Assembly: GCF_018424685.1 (NCBI RefSeq)
Contig: NZ_QTKX01000001.1
Span: 2,480,001 to 2,544,000, forward strand
From: Mesobacillus boroniphilus
Lineage (GTDB): Bacteria; Bacillota; Bacilli; Bacillales; Cytobacillaceae
Direction of reading: 5' to 3'
Length of the DNA: 64,000 bases
Shown: positions 8,977 through 18,217 of the stretch, piece by piece
Layout: each line of letters opens with the position of its first letter
Position numbering within the stretch: the stretch's first letter is position 1
Program-made: the position numbers and the translations under genes
Notes under the pieces: generated by a model
What the model saw: the letters and a program-made list of their open reading frames with translations, nothing else
Databases searched by the model: none
Told to the model about the DNA's origin: nothing

Positions 8977-9693
8977 ATGAAGGTGACTCTTTTTGCGACT
9001 TGTTTGGTTGATATGTTCCAGGGCAATGTGGGAAAAGCGACGGTGGAGCTGCTGGAGCGGCTTGGCTGCGAAATTGATTTTCCTGAATCGCAGGTTTGCT
9101 GCGGGCAGCCAGCGTATAACAGTGGTTATGTAAAAGAAGTGAAAGCGGCGATGAAGTCGATGATTGATACGTTCGCGGATGCCGAGTATGTCGTCTCCCC
9201 TTCTGGTTCATGCATTGCGATGTTCCATGAGTATCCCCATATTTTCAAGGGAGACCCTGTTTGGGAATCAAAAGCGAAGAATCTGGCGGCAAAATCGTAT
9301 GAGCTGACACAATTCATTGTAGATGTTTTAAAAATCGAAGACGTTGGAGCCCGGTTCAAGGGTAAGGTTACCTACCACACTTCTTGCCATATGACGAGAT
9401 TGCTTGGGGTGAAAAAGGCACCTATGATTCTATTGGGAAATGTGAAGGATCTTGAATTTACCGAGCTTCCGAGCAAGGAGCAATGCTGCGGGTTCGGCGG
9501 TACTTTTTCAGTAAAAATGGCGCAGATTTCAGAGCAGATGGTCGATGAAAAGGTGATGCACGTTGAAGAAACAAGTGCAGATTATTTGATTGGGGCTGAC
9601 GCTGGCTGCCTGATGAACATCGGTGGACGGATCGACCGAAAGGGCAAGCCCATCAAGGTGCTGCATATCGCCGAAGTGCTGAATAGTCGATAA
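8977..9693 (+). CDS. lutA: L-lactate utilisation protein LutA (Fe-S oxidoreductase subunit)
   Basis: 238 residues, the same length as B. subtilis LutA. It has two cysteine-rich CCG domains: [12 protein letters not shown] near residue 40 and [12 protein letters not shown] near residue 170, each preceded by further Cys residues ([18 protein letters not shown]). These domains bind Fe-S clusters or flavin-linked partners in LutA/GlpC/HdrB-type proteins. With LutB and LutC it converts L-lactate to pyruvate at the membrane. The start has a GAGGCGG ribosome binding site, and lutB follows after 16 nt. Confidence 0.95.
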   Translation: MKVTLFATCLVDMFQGNVGKATVELLERLGCEIDFPESQVCCGQPAYNSGYVKEVKAAMKSMIDTFADAEYVVSPSGSCIAMFHEYPHIFKGDPVWESKAKNLAAKSYELTQFIVDVLKIEDVGARFKGKVTYHTSCHMTRLLGVKKAPMILLGNVKDLEFTELPSKEQCCGFGGTFSVKMAQISEQMVDEKVMHVEETSADYLIGADAGCLMNIGGRIDRKGKPIKVLHIAEVLNSR

Positions 9694-9709
9694 AGAAGGA
9701 GGACTTCCT

Positions 9710-11140
9710 ATGCCAATGAAAATCGGTACTAATGACTTTAAAAAGCGTGTGGAGAATGGCATTAATGACTCATTCATGAGAGGCGCGGTTGCCGGAGCTC
9801 AGGAGCGGATGGGAACGCGCAGGCAGGATGCAGCAGATGAGCTCGGAAACTGGGAGGAATGGCGCAATCTTGGAGAAGAAATTCGCCAGCATGTACTCGA
9901 CAATCTCGATTACTATTTGGAGCAGCTAAGCGAAAATATTGCAAAGCGCGGCGGCCATGTGTTCTTTGCCCAAACCGCTGAAGAGGCAAATGATTATATT
10001 AAAGACATCGTGAAAAAAAAGAATGCGAAAAAAATCGTCAAAGCGAAATCAATGGTCACGGAAGAAATCAGCCTTAATTCCACCCTTGAACAGGCTGGCT
10101 GCACTGTAGTTGAGACGGATCTCGGCGAATACATTCTCCAGGTGGATGATCATGATCCGCCATCGCATATCGTTGTACCAGCTTTACATAAAAACAAGGA
10201 ACAAATCCGGGACGTTTTTACCCAAAAGCTCGGCTACCAAAAGACGGAAAAGCCTGAGGAACTGGCCTGGCATGCCCGAGAAATGCTGCGAAAGGAATAT
10301 TTGACCGCTGACATCGGCATCACCGGCTGTAATTTTGCCGTCGCTGAAACAGGTTCGTTCGCCCTTGTCACAAATGAAGGAAATGCTGATTTGGTGACTT
10401 CACTGCCAAAAACACAAATTACGGTGATGGGAATGGAGCGGCTTGTCCCGACATTTGAAGAGCTGGAGGTCCTGGTCAGTCTGTTGACGAGAAGCGCAGT
10501 CGGGCAGAAATTGACTAGCTACATCACTGTCCTGACAGGACCGCGGGAAGAGCTGGATGTCGATGGTCCGGAAGAATTCCACCTCGTAATCGTCGACAAT
10601 GGCCGCTCAAAGATTCTCGGTACCGAATTCCAGCCAATCCTGCAATGCATCCGTTGTGCGGCTTGCATCAATGTATGCCCTGTTTACCGTCATGTTGGCG
10701 GGCATTCATATGGCTCTATCTATTCCGGTCCGGTCGGCGCGGTGTTATCCCCGCTGCTTGGCGGTTACGATGAATACAAGGAGCTTCCATATGCCTCAAC
10801 TCTGTGCGGAGCGTGTACGGAAGTTTGTCCTGTAAAAATTCCGCTTCATCAGCTGTTGCATAAGCATCGTCAGGTTATCGTCGAGAAGGAAGGCAAAGCA
10901 CCGATTTCCGAGAAGCTTGCAATGAAGGCATTCGGCCTTGGTGCAGCTTCCCCAATGCTGTATAAATTCGGTTCCAAAGCAGCCCCTGCCGCGATGAATC
11001 CTTTTACAGCAGGAGATAAAATTTCAAACGGACCTGGCCCATTAAAGGCCTGGACAGAGATCAGGGAATTCCCTGCTCCTAACAAAGAGAGGTTCAGGGA
11101 CTGGTTCGAGAACAGGGAAAAAGGAGGCGGTGAATCATGA
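9710..11140 (+). CDS. lutB: L-lactate utilisation iron-sulfur protein LutB
   Basis: 476 residues, family length. The N-terminal LUD domain runs to about residue 300 and includes [14 protein letters not shown]. It is followed by two 4Fe-4S ferredoxin motifs, [15 protein letters not shown] and [13 protein letters not shown], around residues 312-380. It is the electron-transfer subunit of the LutABC lactate dehydrogenase complex. AAGGAGG lies 7 nt before the ATG. Its 3' end overlaps lutC by 4 nt (ATGA), indicating translational coupling. Confidence 0.96.
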   Translation: MPMKIGTNDFKKRVENGINDSFMRGAVAGAQERMGTRRQDAADELGNWEEWRNLGEEIRQHVLDNLDYYLEQLSENIAKRGGHVFFAQTAEEANDYIKDIVKKKNAKKIVKAKSMVTEEISLNSTLEQAGCTVVETDLGEYILQVDDHDPPSHIVVPALHKNKEQIRDVFTQKLGYQKTEKPEELAWHAREMLRKEYLTADIGITGCNFAVAETGSFALVTNEGNADLVTSLPKTQITVMGMERLVPTFEELEVLVSLLTRSAVGQKLTSYITVLTGPREELDVDGPEEFHLVIVDNGRSKILGTEFQPILQCIRCAACINVCPVYRHVGGHSYGSIYSGPVGAVLSPLLGGYDEYKELPYASTLCGACTEVCPVKIPLHQLLHKHRQVIVEKEGKAPISEKLAMKAFGLGAASPMLYKFGSKAAPAAMNPFTAGDKISNGPGPLKAWTEIREFPAPNKERFRDWFENREKGGGES

Positions 11141-11856
11141 CAGGGACAATCCAAAACCGGGAAGCATTTCTAGAAAAAATCACAAACTCCTTGGGCAAAA
11201 GCCGGCGTACTAATGGTGTCACTGTACCAGAATGGAAGCACCGCCCTCAGGATACTGTTTTGAGCGAGGCGACAGCTGATAAATTGATAGAAGTTCTTAA
11301 AAATCAGTGTTTGAAAATCCACACAAGCCTTGTGATGACAGACCTGAAAACTCTGCCTGCTGCTTTAAACAAGGTTGTTCAGGATTATGGCGGCGGTCCG
11401 GTTGTGTCGTGGAAGGATGAACGTTTTACAGACTGGGGACTCGATTCACTGATGAAAGAACAGTGGCCTTCAGAAAATATAGAATTTCATCAATGGGATT
11501 ATACAAAGGTCGAGGAAAATATACGCCAGGCTGAACGCGCGAATGTCGGAATCACCATCAGCGAAATCACCCTTGCAGAATCCGGAACAGTCGTATTGTT
11601 CAGTGCCAAAGATAAAGGGCGGACAGTCAGCTTCCTGCCTGCCACATATATTGCACTGATTCCTAAAAGTACAATCGTGCCGCGCATAACTCAGGCAGCG
11701 CAGAAGATGCGGGAAATGCACCTATCTGGCAAAGAAGTAGCCTCCTGTATCAACTTCATTACAGGGCCGAGCAACTCAGCGGATATAGAGCTGAACCTTG
11801 TCGTCGGGGTACATGGACCTGTGAAAGCCACTTATATTGTAATTGAAGATTTGTAA
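11137..11856 (+). CDS. lutC: L-lactate utilisation protein LutC (LUD domain)
   Basis: 239 residues, one LUD (DUF162) domain. Conserved segments [20 protein letters not shown] and [23 protein letters not shown] form the family core. It is the third component of the LutABC L-lactate oxidation complex. The AAAGGAGG site for lutC lies inside lutB, and the ATG overlaps the lutB stop. A strong terminator follows. No lutR or lactate permease is adjacent; the next genes are for 3-hydroxybutyrate. Confidence 0.95.
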   Translation: MTGTIQNREAFLEKITNSLGKSRRTNGVTVPEWKHRPQDTVLSEATADKLIEVLKNQCLKIHTSLVMTDLKTLPAALNKVVQDYGGGPVVSWKDERFTDWGLDSLMKEQWPSENIEFHQWDYTKVEENIRQAERANVGITISEITLAESGTVVLFSAKDKGRTVSFLPATYIALIPKSTIVPRITQAAQKMREMHLSGKEVASCINFITGPSNSADIELNLVVGVHGPVKATYIVIEDL

Positions 11857-11888
11857 AAAGCCGGCTTCCGAAAAGGGAAGCCGGCTTT
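11857..11888. terminator. bidirectional terminator between lutC and bdhA
   Basis: A 13-bp perfect stem with GC core AGCCGGCTTCC and a 6-nt loop (11870-11875). T runs favour use by both convergent genes. Confidence 0.88.
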
Positions 11889-11892
11889 AACC

Positions 11893-12669
11893 TTATTGAA
11901 TCGTATATCCCCCATCAATAACTGCTGCCTGGCCAGTGATTCCTTTGGCCGCATCACTAGCGAGGAACATTACATAACTGGCTATTTCCTCTACAGCCAG
12001 CAGGCGTTTTTGCGGCACGAGCGGAAAAATGACTTCTTCGAGCACTTTTTCAAGTGGCACATTCCTTGTCTCTGCAAGGCTGGAAAGCTGGTTGCGCACA
12101 AGCGGTGTGTCGACATACCCGGGACAGACCGCATTTACTGTGACCCCATGCTCCGCGGTTTCGAGTGCGGCAACCTTGGTCAGTCCAATAACCCCATGCT
12201 TGGCACTATTGTAAGCTGCTTTACCAGCAAACCCTACAAGCCCATTGATGGAAGCCATGTTGATCACCCGGCCAGAACCCTGCTTCTTCATGACCGGCAG
12301 CACATGCTTCAAGGCTATAAATGGTGCAGTAAGCATAACTTTTATCAACAGTTCGAATTTTTCCGTCGGGAAGTCTTCGATCAATGATACATATTGCAAG
12401 CCAGCATTGTTGATGAGTACATCGACACGACCATAGTGCTCAATACATTTTTCAACTGCCTGCTCAATGTCTTTTTCGCTAGTGACATCACATTTCAAAC
12501 CAGCGGCTTCATGCCCTAATTCACGCAGGCTTGCTGCCGCTTTTTCCACAGCTTCTTCCTGTAAATCTGTCAAAAATACCTTCCCGCCCTGCTCACCAAA
12601 ACTCTTTCCTATCTCATACCCGATTCCCTGGGCGGCTCCGGTAATCAGTATGACTTTATCTTTTACCAT
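11893..12669 (-). CDS. bdhA: 3-hydroxybutyrate dehydrogenase (short-chain dehydrogenase)
   Basis: 258 residues of classical SDR fold. It has the NAD-binding ITGAAQGIG motif at residues 8-16, NNAG near 88, and a catalytic Ser plus YNSAKHG (Tyr-x3-Lys) near 153-159. VTVNAVCPGYVDTPLVRNQL is characteristic of D-3-hydroxybutyrate dehydrogenases rather than generic SDRs. It would oxidise 3-hydroxybutyrate to acetoacetate with NAD. An AAAGGAG ribosome binding site precedes the ATG at 12669. It is co-transcribed after the GntP permease, which probably brings in the substrate. Confidence 0.88.
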   Translation of the reverse strand: MVKDKVILITGAAQGIGYEIGKSFGEQGGKVFLTDLQEEAVEKAAASLRELGHEAAGLKCDVTSEKDIEQAVEKCIEHYGRVDVLINNAGLQYVSLIEDFPTEKFELLIKVMLTAPFIALKHVLPVMKKQGSGRVINMASINGLVGFAGKAAYNSAKHGVIGLTKVAALETAEHGVTVNAVCPGYVDTPLVRNQLSSLAETRNVPLEKVLEEVIFPLVPQKRLLAVEEIASYVMFLASDAAKGITGQAAVIDGGYTIQ

Positions 12670-12685
12670 TGGGAATCTCCTTTCA

Positions 12686-14005
12686 TTAAATACCTAATCC
12701 TAGAGAGAATAGAATGATCGCTATTGTTACCCCAATCAATGGGACGATGACTGTTACGGCTGCAACAGGATTGTAGGCATCCTGATGGGACTCGCCGCAG
12801 ATTGCCCGAACAGTTGTGACCACATAACCATTATGCGGCAGTGAATCAAGTGCTCCGGAGGAAATTGCCGCTACCCTGTGCAGCGCTTCCGGATTGACGC
12901 CCATATCCATATAATGCGGAGCAAGTAATGGGAGCGCAATTGCCTGCCCCCCGGATGCTGAACCAGTCATCCCTGCAATGACACTTACAGCAATTGCCGC
13001 CCCGATTAACGGGCTTCCAGGTATATTCGTCATTGCATCAACAGCAGTCTGGAAAGCCGGCACAGCTTTTGCTACACCTCCGAATCCTACAACAGCAGCA
13101 GTGTTACCAATCGCAATCAATGCCCCCATCGTTCCTTCAGAAAGTGCTTCCCAGAAATTTTTGAAGTACTTGCGATTTAATAAGTAAGCAGATACAACTC
13201 CGCCAAGGAGAGCGATGATCAATGCTGACTGTTTTAATGAATCATGGAAAATGAAAGAAATCACCAATACCACTACTAAAGGAATCAAGCCCATGAGAGG
13301 ATGAGGCAGCTCACGCTTTTCCATCATTGGATCAGTCTTCCTGGCGACGAATTTCTCTCCTTTTGCTACAGCTTTTGTGATCATCCGTTTCAGCCACCAG
13401 TAACCAAAAATCATCATGAAGACAGCAACGATGGCACTGACCTCCCAGCCTGCCAGCGGTGAAGTATCCAGGAATTGAATGGGAATCCAGTTCTGGATTT
13501 CCGGAGAACCTGCAGAAGTCATCGTAAAAGTGACCGAACCGAAGGCTAATGCAGCTGGAATGAAACGCCTTGGCAAATTGGCCTGCCTGAACAAGCTCAA
13601 TGCCATTGGGTAAACAGAAAACGCTACGACAAACAAGCTTACTCCGCCATATGTCAAAACAGCACAGGCAGCGACAATTGCCAGGACAGCATACTTCATT
13701 CCAAGCTTATCGACGATGAACTCAGACACACTGTCAGCCGCGCCGCTATCCTCCATTACCTTTCCGAAAATCGCTCCAAGCAGGAACATCATGTACCAGG
13801 CAGTAACAAATCCAGAAAAACCAGACATATAATTGCCAACAAAATTGGCAGCCCCTTCTTCAACCAGCTGAGGGAACAGCGGCATCCCACTGAACACAGC
13901 AACAAACAACGCAGAAATCGGTCCAACAATAAGCAGGTTCATTCCCCTCATTGTTAAAAAAATTAATAAAGCGAGACCGCCAATCAATCCAATCATACTC
14001 AGCAT
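12686..14005 (-). CDS. GntP-family permease (probable 3-hydroxybutyrate/carboxylate uptake)
   Basis: 439 residues with about 12 membrane segments and the GntP features SAGSPEIQNWIPIQFL and GMTGSASGGQAIALPL. The family contains gluconate:H+ symporters, but members next to bdhA are usually thought to carry 3-hydroxybutyrate or short hydroxy acids; that is inference from context. The ATG at 14005 has an AAGGGGG ribosome binding site. It is the first gene of the bdhA operon and lies behind a sigma-54 promoter. Confidence 0.85.
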   Translation of the reverse strand: MLSMIGLIGGLALLIFLTMRGMNLLIVGPISALFVAVFSGMPLFPQLVEEGAANFVGNYMSGFSGFVTAWYMMFLLGAIFGKVMEDSGAADSVSEFIVDKLGMKYAVLAIVAACAVLTYGGVSLFVVAFSVYPMALSLFRQANLPRRFIPAALAFGSVTFTMTSAGSPEIQNWIPIQFLDTSPLAGWEVSAIVAVFMMIFGYWWLKRMITKAVAKGEKFVARKTDPMMEKRELPHPLMGLIPLVVVLVISFIFHDSLKQSALIIALLGGVVSAYLLNRKYFKNFWEALSEGTMGALIAIGNTAAVVGFGGVAKAVPAFQTAVDAMTNIPGSPLIGAAIAVSVIAGMTGSASGGQAIALPLLAPHYMDMGVNPEALHRVAAISSGALDSLPHNGYVVTTVRAICGESHQDAYNPVAAVTVIVPLIGVTIAIILFSLGLGI

Positions 14006-14356
14006 TCTTTTTCCCCCTTGATTTTTTAAAATGAAAACAAACGAAAACTATCCTCCTTGCCCAATGTGATGACAACGCTTACAAAAATATTGAATAAAAT
14101 TGCTGTATTATCTTATTGCAACTATCGTGCCAACTTTTCAGGTCAGGAGAATCGGCTTTTATTCTTAATTTTCAGTTATTTAATTCCGGATTTCCGGACT
14201 CTATCATTCTTCCATTACCTTTGCTAAATAGAACCCAAGTTATTTAACCTGTCCAGTTCCCGTTGATTAATTACCATTCATACAGTGAATACTTATTTAA
14301 ATATTGCTAGAAAACAAGGAAGTCCGAAAACTCGGACAGCATTCCGAATTTCCGGA
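14006..14356. other. regulatory gap between the sigma-54 regulator and the gntP-bdhA operon
   Basis: This 351-bp gap has no supported gene. It holds the -24/-12 promoter and duplicated palindromic sites listed separately, the standard layout of an enhancer-dependent operon. Confidence 0.75.
14116..14133 (-). promoter_or_regulatory. sigma-54 (-24/-12) promoter of gntP-bdhA
   Basis: On the minus strand the sequence reads TTGGCACGATAGTTGCAA, matching the sigma-54 consensus TGGCAC-N5-TTGCA exactly. It lies about 110 nt upstream of the permease ATG. Confidence 0.9.
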
Positions 14357-14358
14357 CT
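14183..14358. promoter_or_regulatory. candidate upstream activator sequences for the adjacent regulator
   Basis: ATTCCGGATTTCCGGACT at 14183 recurs with one mismatch at 14341, the second copy overlapping the regulator stop codon. Between them, at 14321-14336, lies GTCCGA-N4-TCGGAC, a perfect inverted repeat of the same half-site. These TCCGGA-like sites sit 50-225 bp upstream of the -24 box, where enhancer-binding proteins bind. Confidence 0.7.
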
Positions 14359-15721
14359 ACAAGAGGCCGTATTTATTAAGCTTTTCATAAAGTGTGGACC
14401 TGCTTATCCCCAGCTCCCTGCCAACCAGGACTTTGTCGTCTTTATTCCTTTCAAGACTTTGCTTCAGTACCCATTGTTCTGTTTCTTCAACAATATCCTT
14501 AAGCTTCTTGTTATTGAATCGATAAATGGCAGTCTGGGTTTGCAGATAATCCGGCAAGGAATCCAGCGTAATCTGTTCTCTCTTTGTCAAATGGACCGCA
14601 GCCTCGATGACATTTTCTAGTTCGCGGATATTACCCGGCCAGCTGTATGATTTCAGAATTTCCATGACATTACCTTCAATTCCTCCAATCCGCTTTCCTA
14701 ACCGATTGGTAACTTTGTCGATAAAATGCGCGATCAGCAGTGTTAAGTCCTCAGCACGTTCTCTTAATGGAGGAACGCTGAAAGGAACGACATTTATCCG
14801 GTAAAATAAATCCTCCCTGAATCGTTTCTCTTCAATCATATTCTCGAGCGGCCTGTTTGTGGCAGCGATAATCCGGACATCAACCGAAATCGATTTCGTC
14901 GAACCAATCGGTTCTATTTCCCCATCCTGCAAGGCACGTAAAAGTTTTACCTGCATGCTCAGCGGCATGTCCCCGATTTCATCAAGGAAGAGGGTACCGC
15001 CATTAGCCAGCTGAAATTTCCCCTTTTTTCCTCCTTTTTTCGCGCCTGTAAAAGCTCCTTCCTCATAGCCAAACAACTCGGATTCGAGCAGATTTTCAGG
15101 GATTGCTCCGCAATTCACCTTAATGAACGGCTTCTGGTTCCGACTGCTAAGCTGGTGGATGCTGTGGGCGAACAATTCCTTCCCTGTTCCGCTCTCTCCC
15201 CTGATCAGAATCGAAATATCGCTATTGGATACCATTTTCACTTTCTCTTTTAAACTAATAATCTGCTGGGACTCGCCTAGGATGTCATCAAGCGTATATT
15301 TCACGCCTGAATCAATTTTCTGGATGTATGGCTGCATCCTGGTCAGCAGGCTTTTAACATGGCTGTCCATTTTCATCCATTCCTGAGTATCCCGGAAAAA
15401 TACCGTCCCAAAGGCGGCAATTATTTCGCCATTTTTAATTATAGGAACCCGGTTGGCGATCATGTAATTCCCCTTGATAAATTGCAAGTCAGCCAGTTCC
15501 TCTTTTCCGCTCTGGGCCACAATATGCATCCTGGTATTCTCAATCACTTCGGTCACATGCCTGCCGATCGTCTCTTCACGATTGACTTCAAGGAATTCAC
15601 AATAATTATGATTGATATAGATGATCCTGCCTTCTCGATCAACAACAACAAGCCATTCAAAGGCATTCTCGACAATGGTTTCAATAATGTTCGCTGGAAT
15701 ATGTAAAAGCTTCGTATTCAT
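14357..15721 (-). CDS. sigma-54-dependent transcriptional regulator (PAS, AAA+, Fis-type HTH)
   Basis: 454 residues. An N-terminal PAS domain (about 10-125, FEWLVVVDREGRIIYINHNY) is followed by a AAA+ domain. The latter has Walker A GESGTGKE, the sigma-54 contact loop GAFTGA and Walker B GTLFLDEIGDM. A C-terminal Fis-like HTH (VGRELGISRSTLYEKLNKYG) binds DNA. The PAS domain probably senses a metabolite. Placement and the tandem sites next to the -24/-12 promoter indicate it activates gntP-bdhA. The start at 15721 has an AGGTGGCGG ribosome binding site; an upstream extension is discarded. Confidence 0.92.
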   Translation of the reverse strand: MNTKLLHIPANIIETIVENAFEWLVVVDREGRIIYINHNYCEFLEVNREETIGRHVTEVIENTRMHIVAQSGKEELADLQFIKGNYMIANRVPIIKNGEIIAAFGTVFFRDTQEWMKMDSHVKSLLTRMQPYIQKIDSGVKYTLDDILGESQQIISLKEKVKMVSNSDISILIRGESGTGKELFAHSIHQLSSRNQKPFIKVNCGAIPENLLESELFGYEEGAFTGAKKGGKKGKFQLANGGTLFLDEIGDMPLSMQVKLLRALQDGEIEPIGSTKSISVDVRIIAATNRPLENMIEEKRFREDLFYRINVVPFSVPPLRERAEDLTLLIAHFIDKVTNRLGKRIGGIEGNVMEILKSYSWPGNIRELENVIEAAVHLTKREQITLDSLPDYLQTQTAIYRFNNKKLKDIVEETEQWVLKQSLERNKDDKVLVGRELGISRSTLYEKLNKYGLL

Positions 15722-15783
15722 AATCCGCCACCTGGTTTTTCTTTTGATTTTATCACATTTTTCTGAAAACAATAGCTCGCATA

Positions 15784-15812
15784 AAAAAAGCACCTAAAAA
15801 TAGGTGCTTTAG
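15784..15812 (-). terminator. cueP terminator
   Basis: AAAGCACCTA pairs with TAGGTGCTTT across a 4-5 nt loop, followed by T7 on the minus strand. It lies directly after the cueP stop codon. Confidence 0.9.
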
Positions 15813-15813
15813 T

Positions 15814-16341
15814 CTACATTAGCTGCATAGTCGTTATGCAAGTAGCATCATTCTCAAATGTGGATATTTCTGATTCAACCGTTTTACCGTTATATCCAAT
15901 CTTGGTTTTGAACTTTTTATCACGTGGCAGCCACAAATCGATGAAACCGTTCTGCTGGGACATCATTTTCTCTTCAACGACCACGTTTCCGTCCTCATCC
16001 TCAATATATACATCAAACTCTTTTTCAACCAGTTCACCTTGACAACCTGTCAAGCTATGATTCGTTCAAGGATGGGTTTGATTTTCATATGGCGCGATTG
16101 AGACGAAGAAGTCTTCTTCCGAGATGTCGTAGACTTGCTTGTCCCCTTCACTATCGGCAATTGTTAGCTCTTGTGAAGTGATGGAAGCTTTGTGGCCCTT
16201 AATTTCGCCCGTGCTGTAATCACTCACCAATTCCTTGATGTTCTGTTGTTGTTTTTCTGGTTCAGCAGATTCCTCTCCGCCATTACAGGCAGTTAATAAA
16301 CCGGCAGCCAAAAACGCAATTCCGAGGATCTTAAATTTCAA
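15814..16341 (-). CDS. cueP: CueP-family copper-binding lipoprotein with in-frame TGA at a conserved Cys (candidate selenoprotein)
   Basis: Read through the TGA at 16066-16068, one frame encodes 175 residues. It has a lipoprotein signal (LLTAC lipobox), SIAPYENQTHP, then the TGA codon, then TNHSLTGCQGELVEKEFDVY and ending CITTMQLM. CueP proteins have Cys where the TGA falls. Counting the TGA codon as a residue, the three expected metal ligands are at 92, 100 and 168, spaced 8 and 68. That is the same spacing as Cys96/104/172 of Salmonella CueP as I remember them. A SECIS-like hairpin follows the TGA. The TTG at 16341 is preceded 8 nt by AAGGGGG. Alternatives: a Cys-to-stop nonsense mutation (pseudogene) or a sequencing error. 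Cell-surface copper binding is the family role. Confidence 0.72.
16038..16068 (-). promoter_or_regulatory. candidate bacterial SECIS element (TGA plus hairpin)
   Basis: On the minus strand TGA (16068-16066) is followed by 11 nt and then the 17-nt hairpin CTTGACAGGTTGTCAAG (16054-16038). The hairpin is a perfect 7-bp stem with loop GGT. E. coli fdhF needs an 11-nt spacer and a 17-nt upper stem-loop with GGU at loop positions 8-10, the same geometry. A caveat is that the conserved Leu-Thr-Gly-Cys-Gln residues can encode such a hairpin by codon choice. Confidence 0.6.
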
Positions 16342-16409
16342 GCCATTCACCCCCTTGTCTTTCAAAATATGATTATATTATAAACTCACAGTCCTATATT
16401 AGATGTAAA

Positions 16410-16441
16410 ATATGCATTTTTTATCGAGAAAAAATGCATAT
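16410..16441. promoter_or_regulatory. 13-bp AT-rich inverted repeat upstream of cueP
   Basis: ATATGCATTTTTT (16410-16422) and its perfect complement (16429-16441) flank a 6-nt spacer. It lies 70-100 bp upstream of the cueP start and is too AT-rich to be a normal terminator. It may be an operator. Confidence 0.45.
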
Positions 16442-16454
16442 TATGTGACCATTT

Positions 16455-16488
16455 AAAAGAGGAGCTGGTATCTAAGCCCAGTTCCATC
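16455..16488 (-). terminator. terminator of the MFS gene
   Basis: On the minus strand GGAACTGG pairs with CCAGCTCC and is followed by TCTTTT, just after the transporter stop codon. Confidence 0.75.
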
Positions 16489-16496
16489 CTATTTCT

Positions 16497-17681
16497 TTAT
16501 GCTTGTGCAGCAACATTGTGCAATTCCTTTAATTTTCGGTCGTAAATTACGGTAGTGAAAATGCCAACGAACATGAGCGCGATCAGAATCGCGAATAACA
16601 TCGGCATACCGTATAGGTCGACCAGGATTCCTCCCATGAGCGGGCCGATCATCCTCCCGCCAGTTGCGGTGCTGTTAACGATTCCCTGGTAAAAGCCTTC
16701 CCTGCCTTTTGGCGCCAGATCATTTGCGATTGTCGGAACGGCCGGCCAGATCAGCATTTCCCCAATTGTCAGGATCACCATAGCAGCCACAAAGCCTGTG
16801 AATACTTGAGCTCCTGCAGCAACTGCATAGGAAACCATGAAGATGACCATGCCGATGATGATTTGCAGCTTCATTTTATTCTGGAACGGCTTGATCAGCC
16901 TATTTACAACCGGCTGGCCGAGAACGATCAGTGCACCGTTAATTGTCCAGAGGATACTATATTGGTTCAAGGAAATGTTTAATTCCTGAGTATAAGCTGC
17001 GATCGTTGTTTGCCACTGTACATACCCAACCCAGCAAAGCAAGTAGCCGACAGCTAAGATAAGAAGCGCATACAGCTTGGTATGGCTTTTGACGGCGCTA
17101 TTTTCCTGAAGGACATTTGTTTGTTTCGCTGACCTAGTATCGATGCTGCGATAGCCAAAAACAGCAATCATCATGAAAATCACGTACATGGCCGCGTTCG
17201 CCATAAAAATCAGCTGGAATGAATAGGATGCGACAAGTCCGCCAAGCGCAGCTCCAACCGCAACTCCAAGGTTTTGAGCCACATAGATGGCGTTGAACGC
17301 TTTACGCCCACCTTCCTTCCAAACCGACCCTGCCATTGCGTACATCGCCGGAAAGACGATTCCAGCACCAAAACCAACCAATGTCAAAAAGAAAATATAC
17401 TGCGGCCAGCCTGGCCACAAGGTCAAGCCAAGCAGCGCCATGATGGTAATGCTGATTCCTAGAATAATAGACTTATAACCGCCAATTTTATCAAAAAGAC
17501 TGCCGCCAAAAAGATTGCCAATAACGCTGGCAGCAGAGTTTAGCATCAGTACGATTCCGGCAACAGACAAAGATTTGCCGAGGTGCTCATGAATATAGAT
17601 AGTGTTCAGAGGCCATAAAAAAGAGGATCCAGTTACATTGACTGCCATCCCGATAATTAAAAGCCATAAGGCTCGCGGCAT
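16497..17681 (-). CDS. yttB: MFS transporter, YttB-like
   Basis: 394 residues with 12 predicted membrane segments. Segment 2-3 has the MFS loop GGSLFDKIGGYKSIIL, and the second half has NRLIKPFQNKMKLQ. It resembles drug/proton antiporters of the YttB/MdtG type. B. subtilis yttB lies in the same leuS neighbourhood, which is the basis for the symbol. The start at 17681 has AAAGAAGG about 9 nt upstream. The substrate is unknown; proximity to cueP could be coincidental. Confidence 0.75.
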   Translation of the reverse strand: MPRALWLLIIGMAVNVTGSSFLWPLNTIYIHEHLGKSLSVAGIVLMLNSAASVIGNLFGGSLFDKIGGYKSIILGISITIMALLGLTLWPGWPQYIFFLTLVGFGAGIVFPAMYAMAGSVWKEGGRKAFNAIYVAQNLGVAVGAALGGLVASYSFQLIFMANAAMYVIFMMIAVFGYRSIDTRSAKQTNVLQENSAVKSHTKLYALLILAVGYLLCWVGYVQWQTTIAAYTQELNISLNQYSILWTINGALIVLGQPVVNRLIKPFQNKMKLQIIIGMVIFMVSYAVAAGAQVFTGFVAAMVILTIGEMLIWPAVPTIANDLAPKGREGFYQGIVNSTATGGRMIGPLMGGILVDLYGMPMLFAILIALMFVGIFTTVIYDRKLKELHNVAAQA

Positions 17682-17721
17682 GAAAAACGCCTTCTTTCAT
17701 TAAATAAGATTCGAAAAAACC

Positions 17722-18077
17722 AAAAGCGCAAGCGCCTTGTTCAGCCCCGACAAGCACTGCCCGCCTAAAACGCCACGTCCTCCCAAAAGCTACCGCTTTC
17801 GGTCGTGCGATGAATCGCTTCGAAGCTTTCCTTATCCTGTGGCTGGCGGGTCTAGCACGTCGTGTGCCACGGAGGGCCGACCGGTGATGTCGTTCTTTGA
17901 CTTCATTGGGCGGACCGTAAACGAAAAGTAGAGGCGACTGTCCAACTCCGACAAGCGCTGGAAGGCCTGCCTGTGAAGTCGTCTTTGACTTCATGCGCAG
18001 GACCGAAGCGTCTCGAGGAGTTAGGAGCCGCAGCTGGACAAGTGACTCAAGGGGCTAGGCGCTGGAGCTGGATTAAG
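17722..18077 (+). repeat. dispersed element, copy A
   Basis: It shares long blocks with copies at 32959 and 40709: AAGCGCAAGCGCCTTG at the start, CTGGCGGGTCTAGCAC, GACCGGTGATGTCGTTCTTT, CTTCATTGGGCGGACCG, and AGGCGCTGGAGCTGGA at the end. This copy carries a different internal segment around 17775-17845. It has no transposase. Short open frames inside it are not genes. Confidence 0.85.
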
Positions 18078-18217
18078 AAAAACATATATACCAAAACAGT
18101 ATTTACTTTTAATTTCCTATAGAATACCAAAGTAATTTTAGTGGTTTTTACTATTGGTTGCAATAGGAATTTATGAAGGGAGTTGAAGTTGAAATTTTCT
18201 ATTTTTTTGAAGCTGAA

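Noticed and set aside
8977..9693. LutA as glycolate oxidase or heterodisulfide reductase subunit
   Set aside because: Length, partner genes lutB/lutC and order match LutABC exactly.
15814..16053. Separate 79-codon gene starting with TTG after the cueP TGA
   Set aside because: Same frame as the upstream part, no ribosome binding site of its own, and both halves match one CueP protein.
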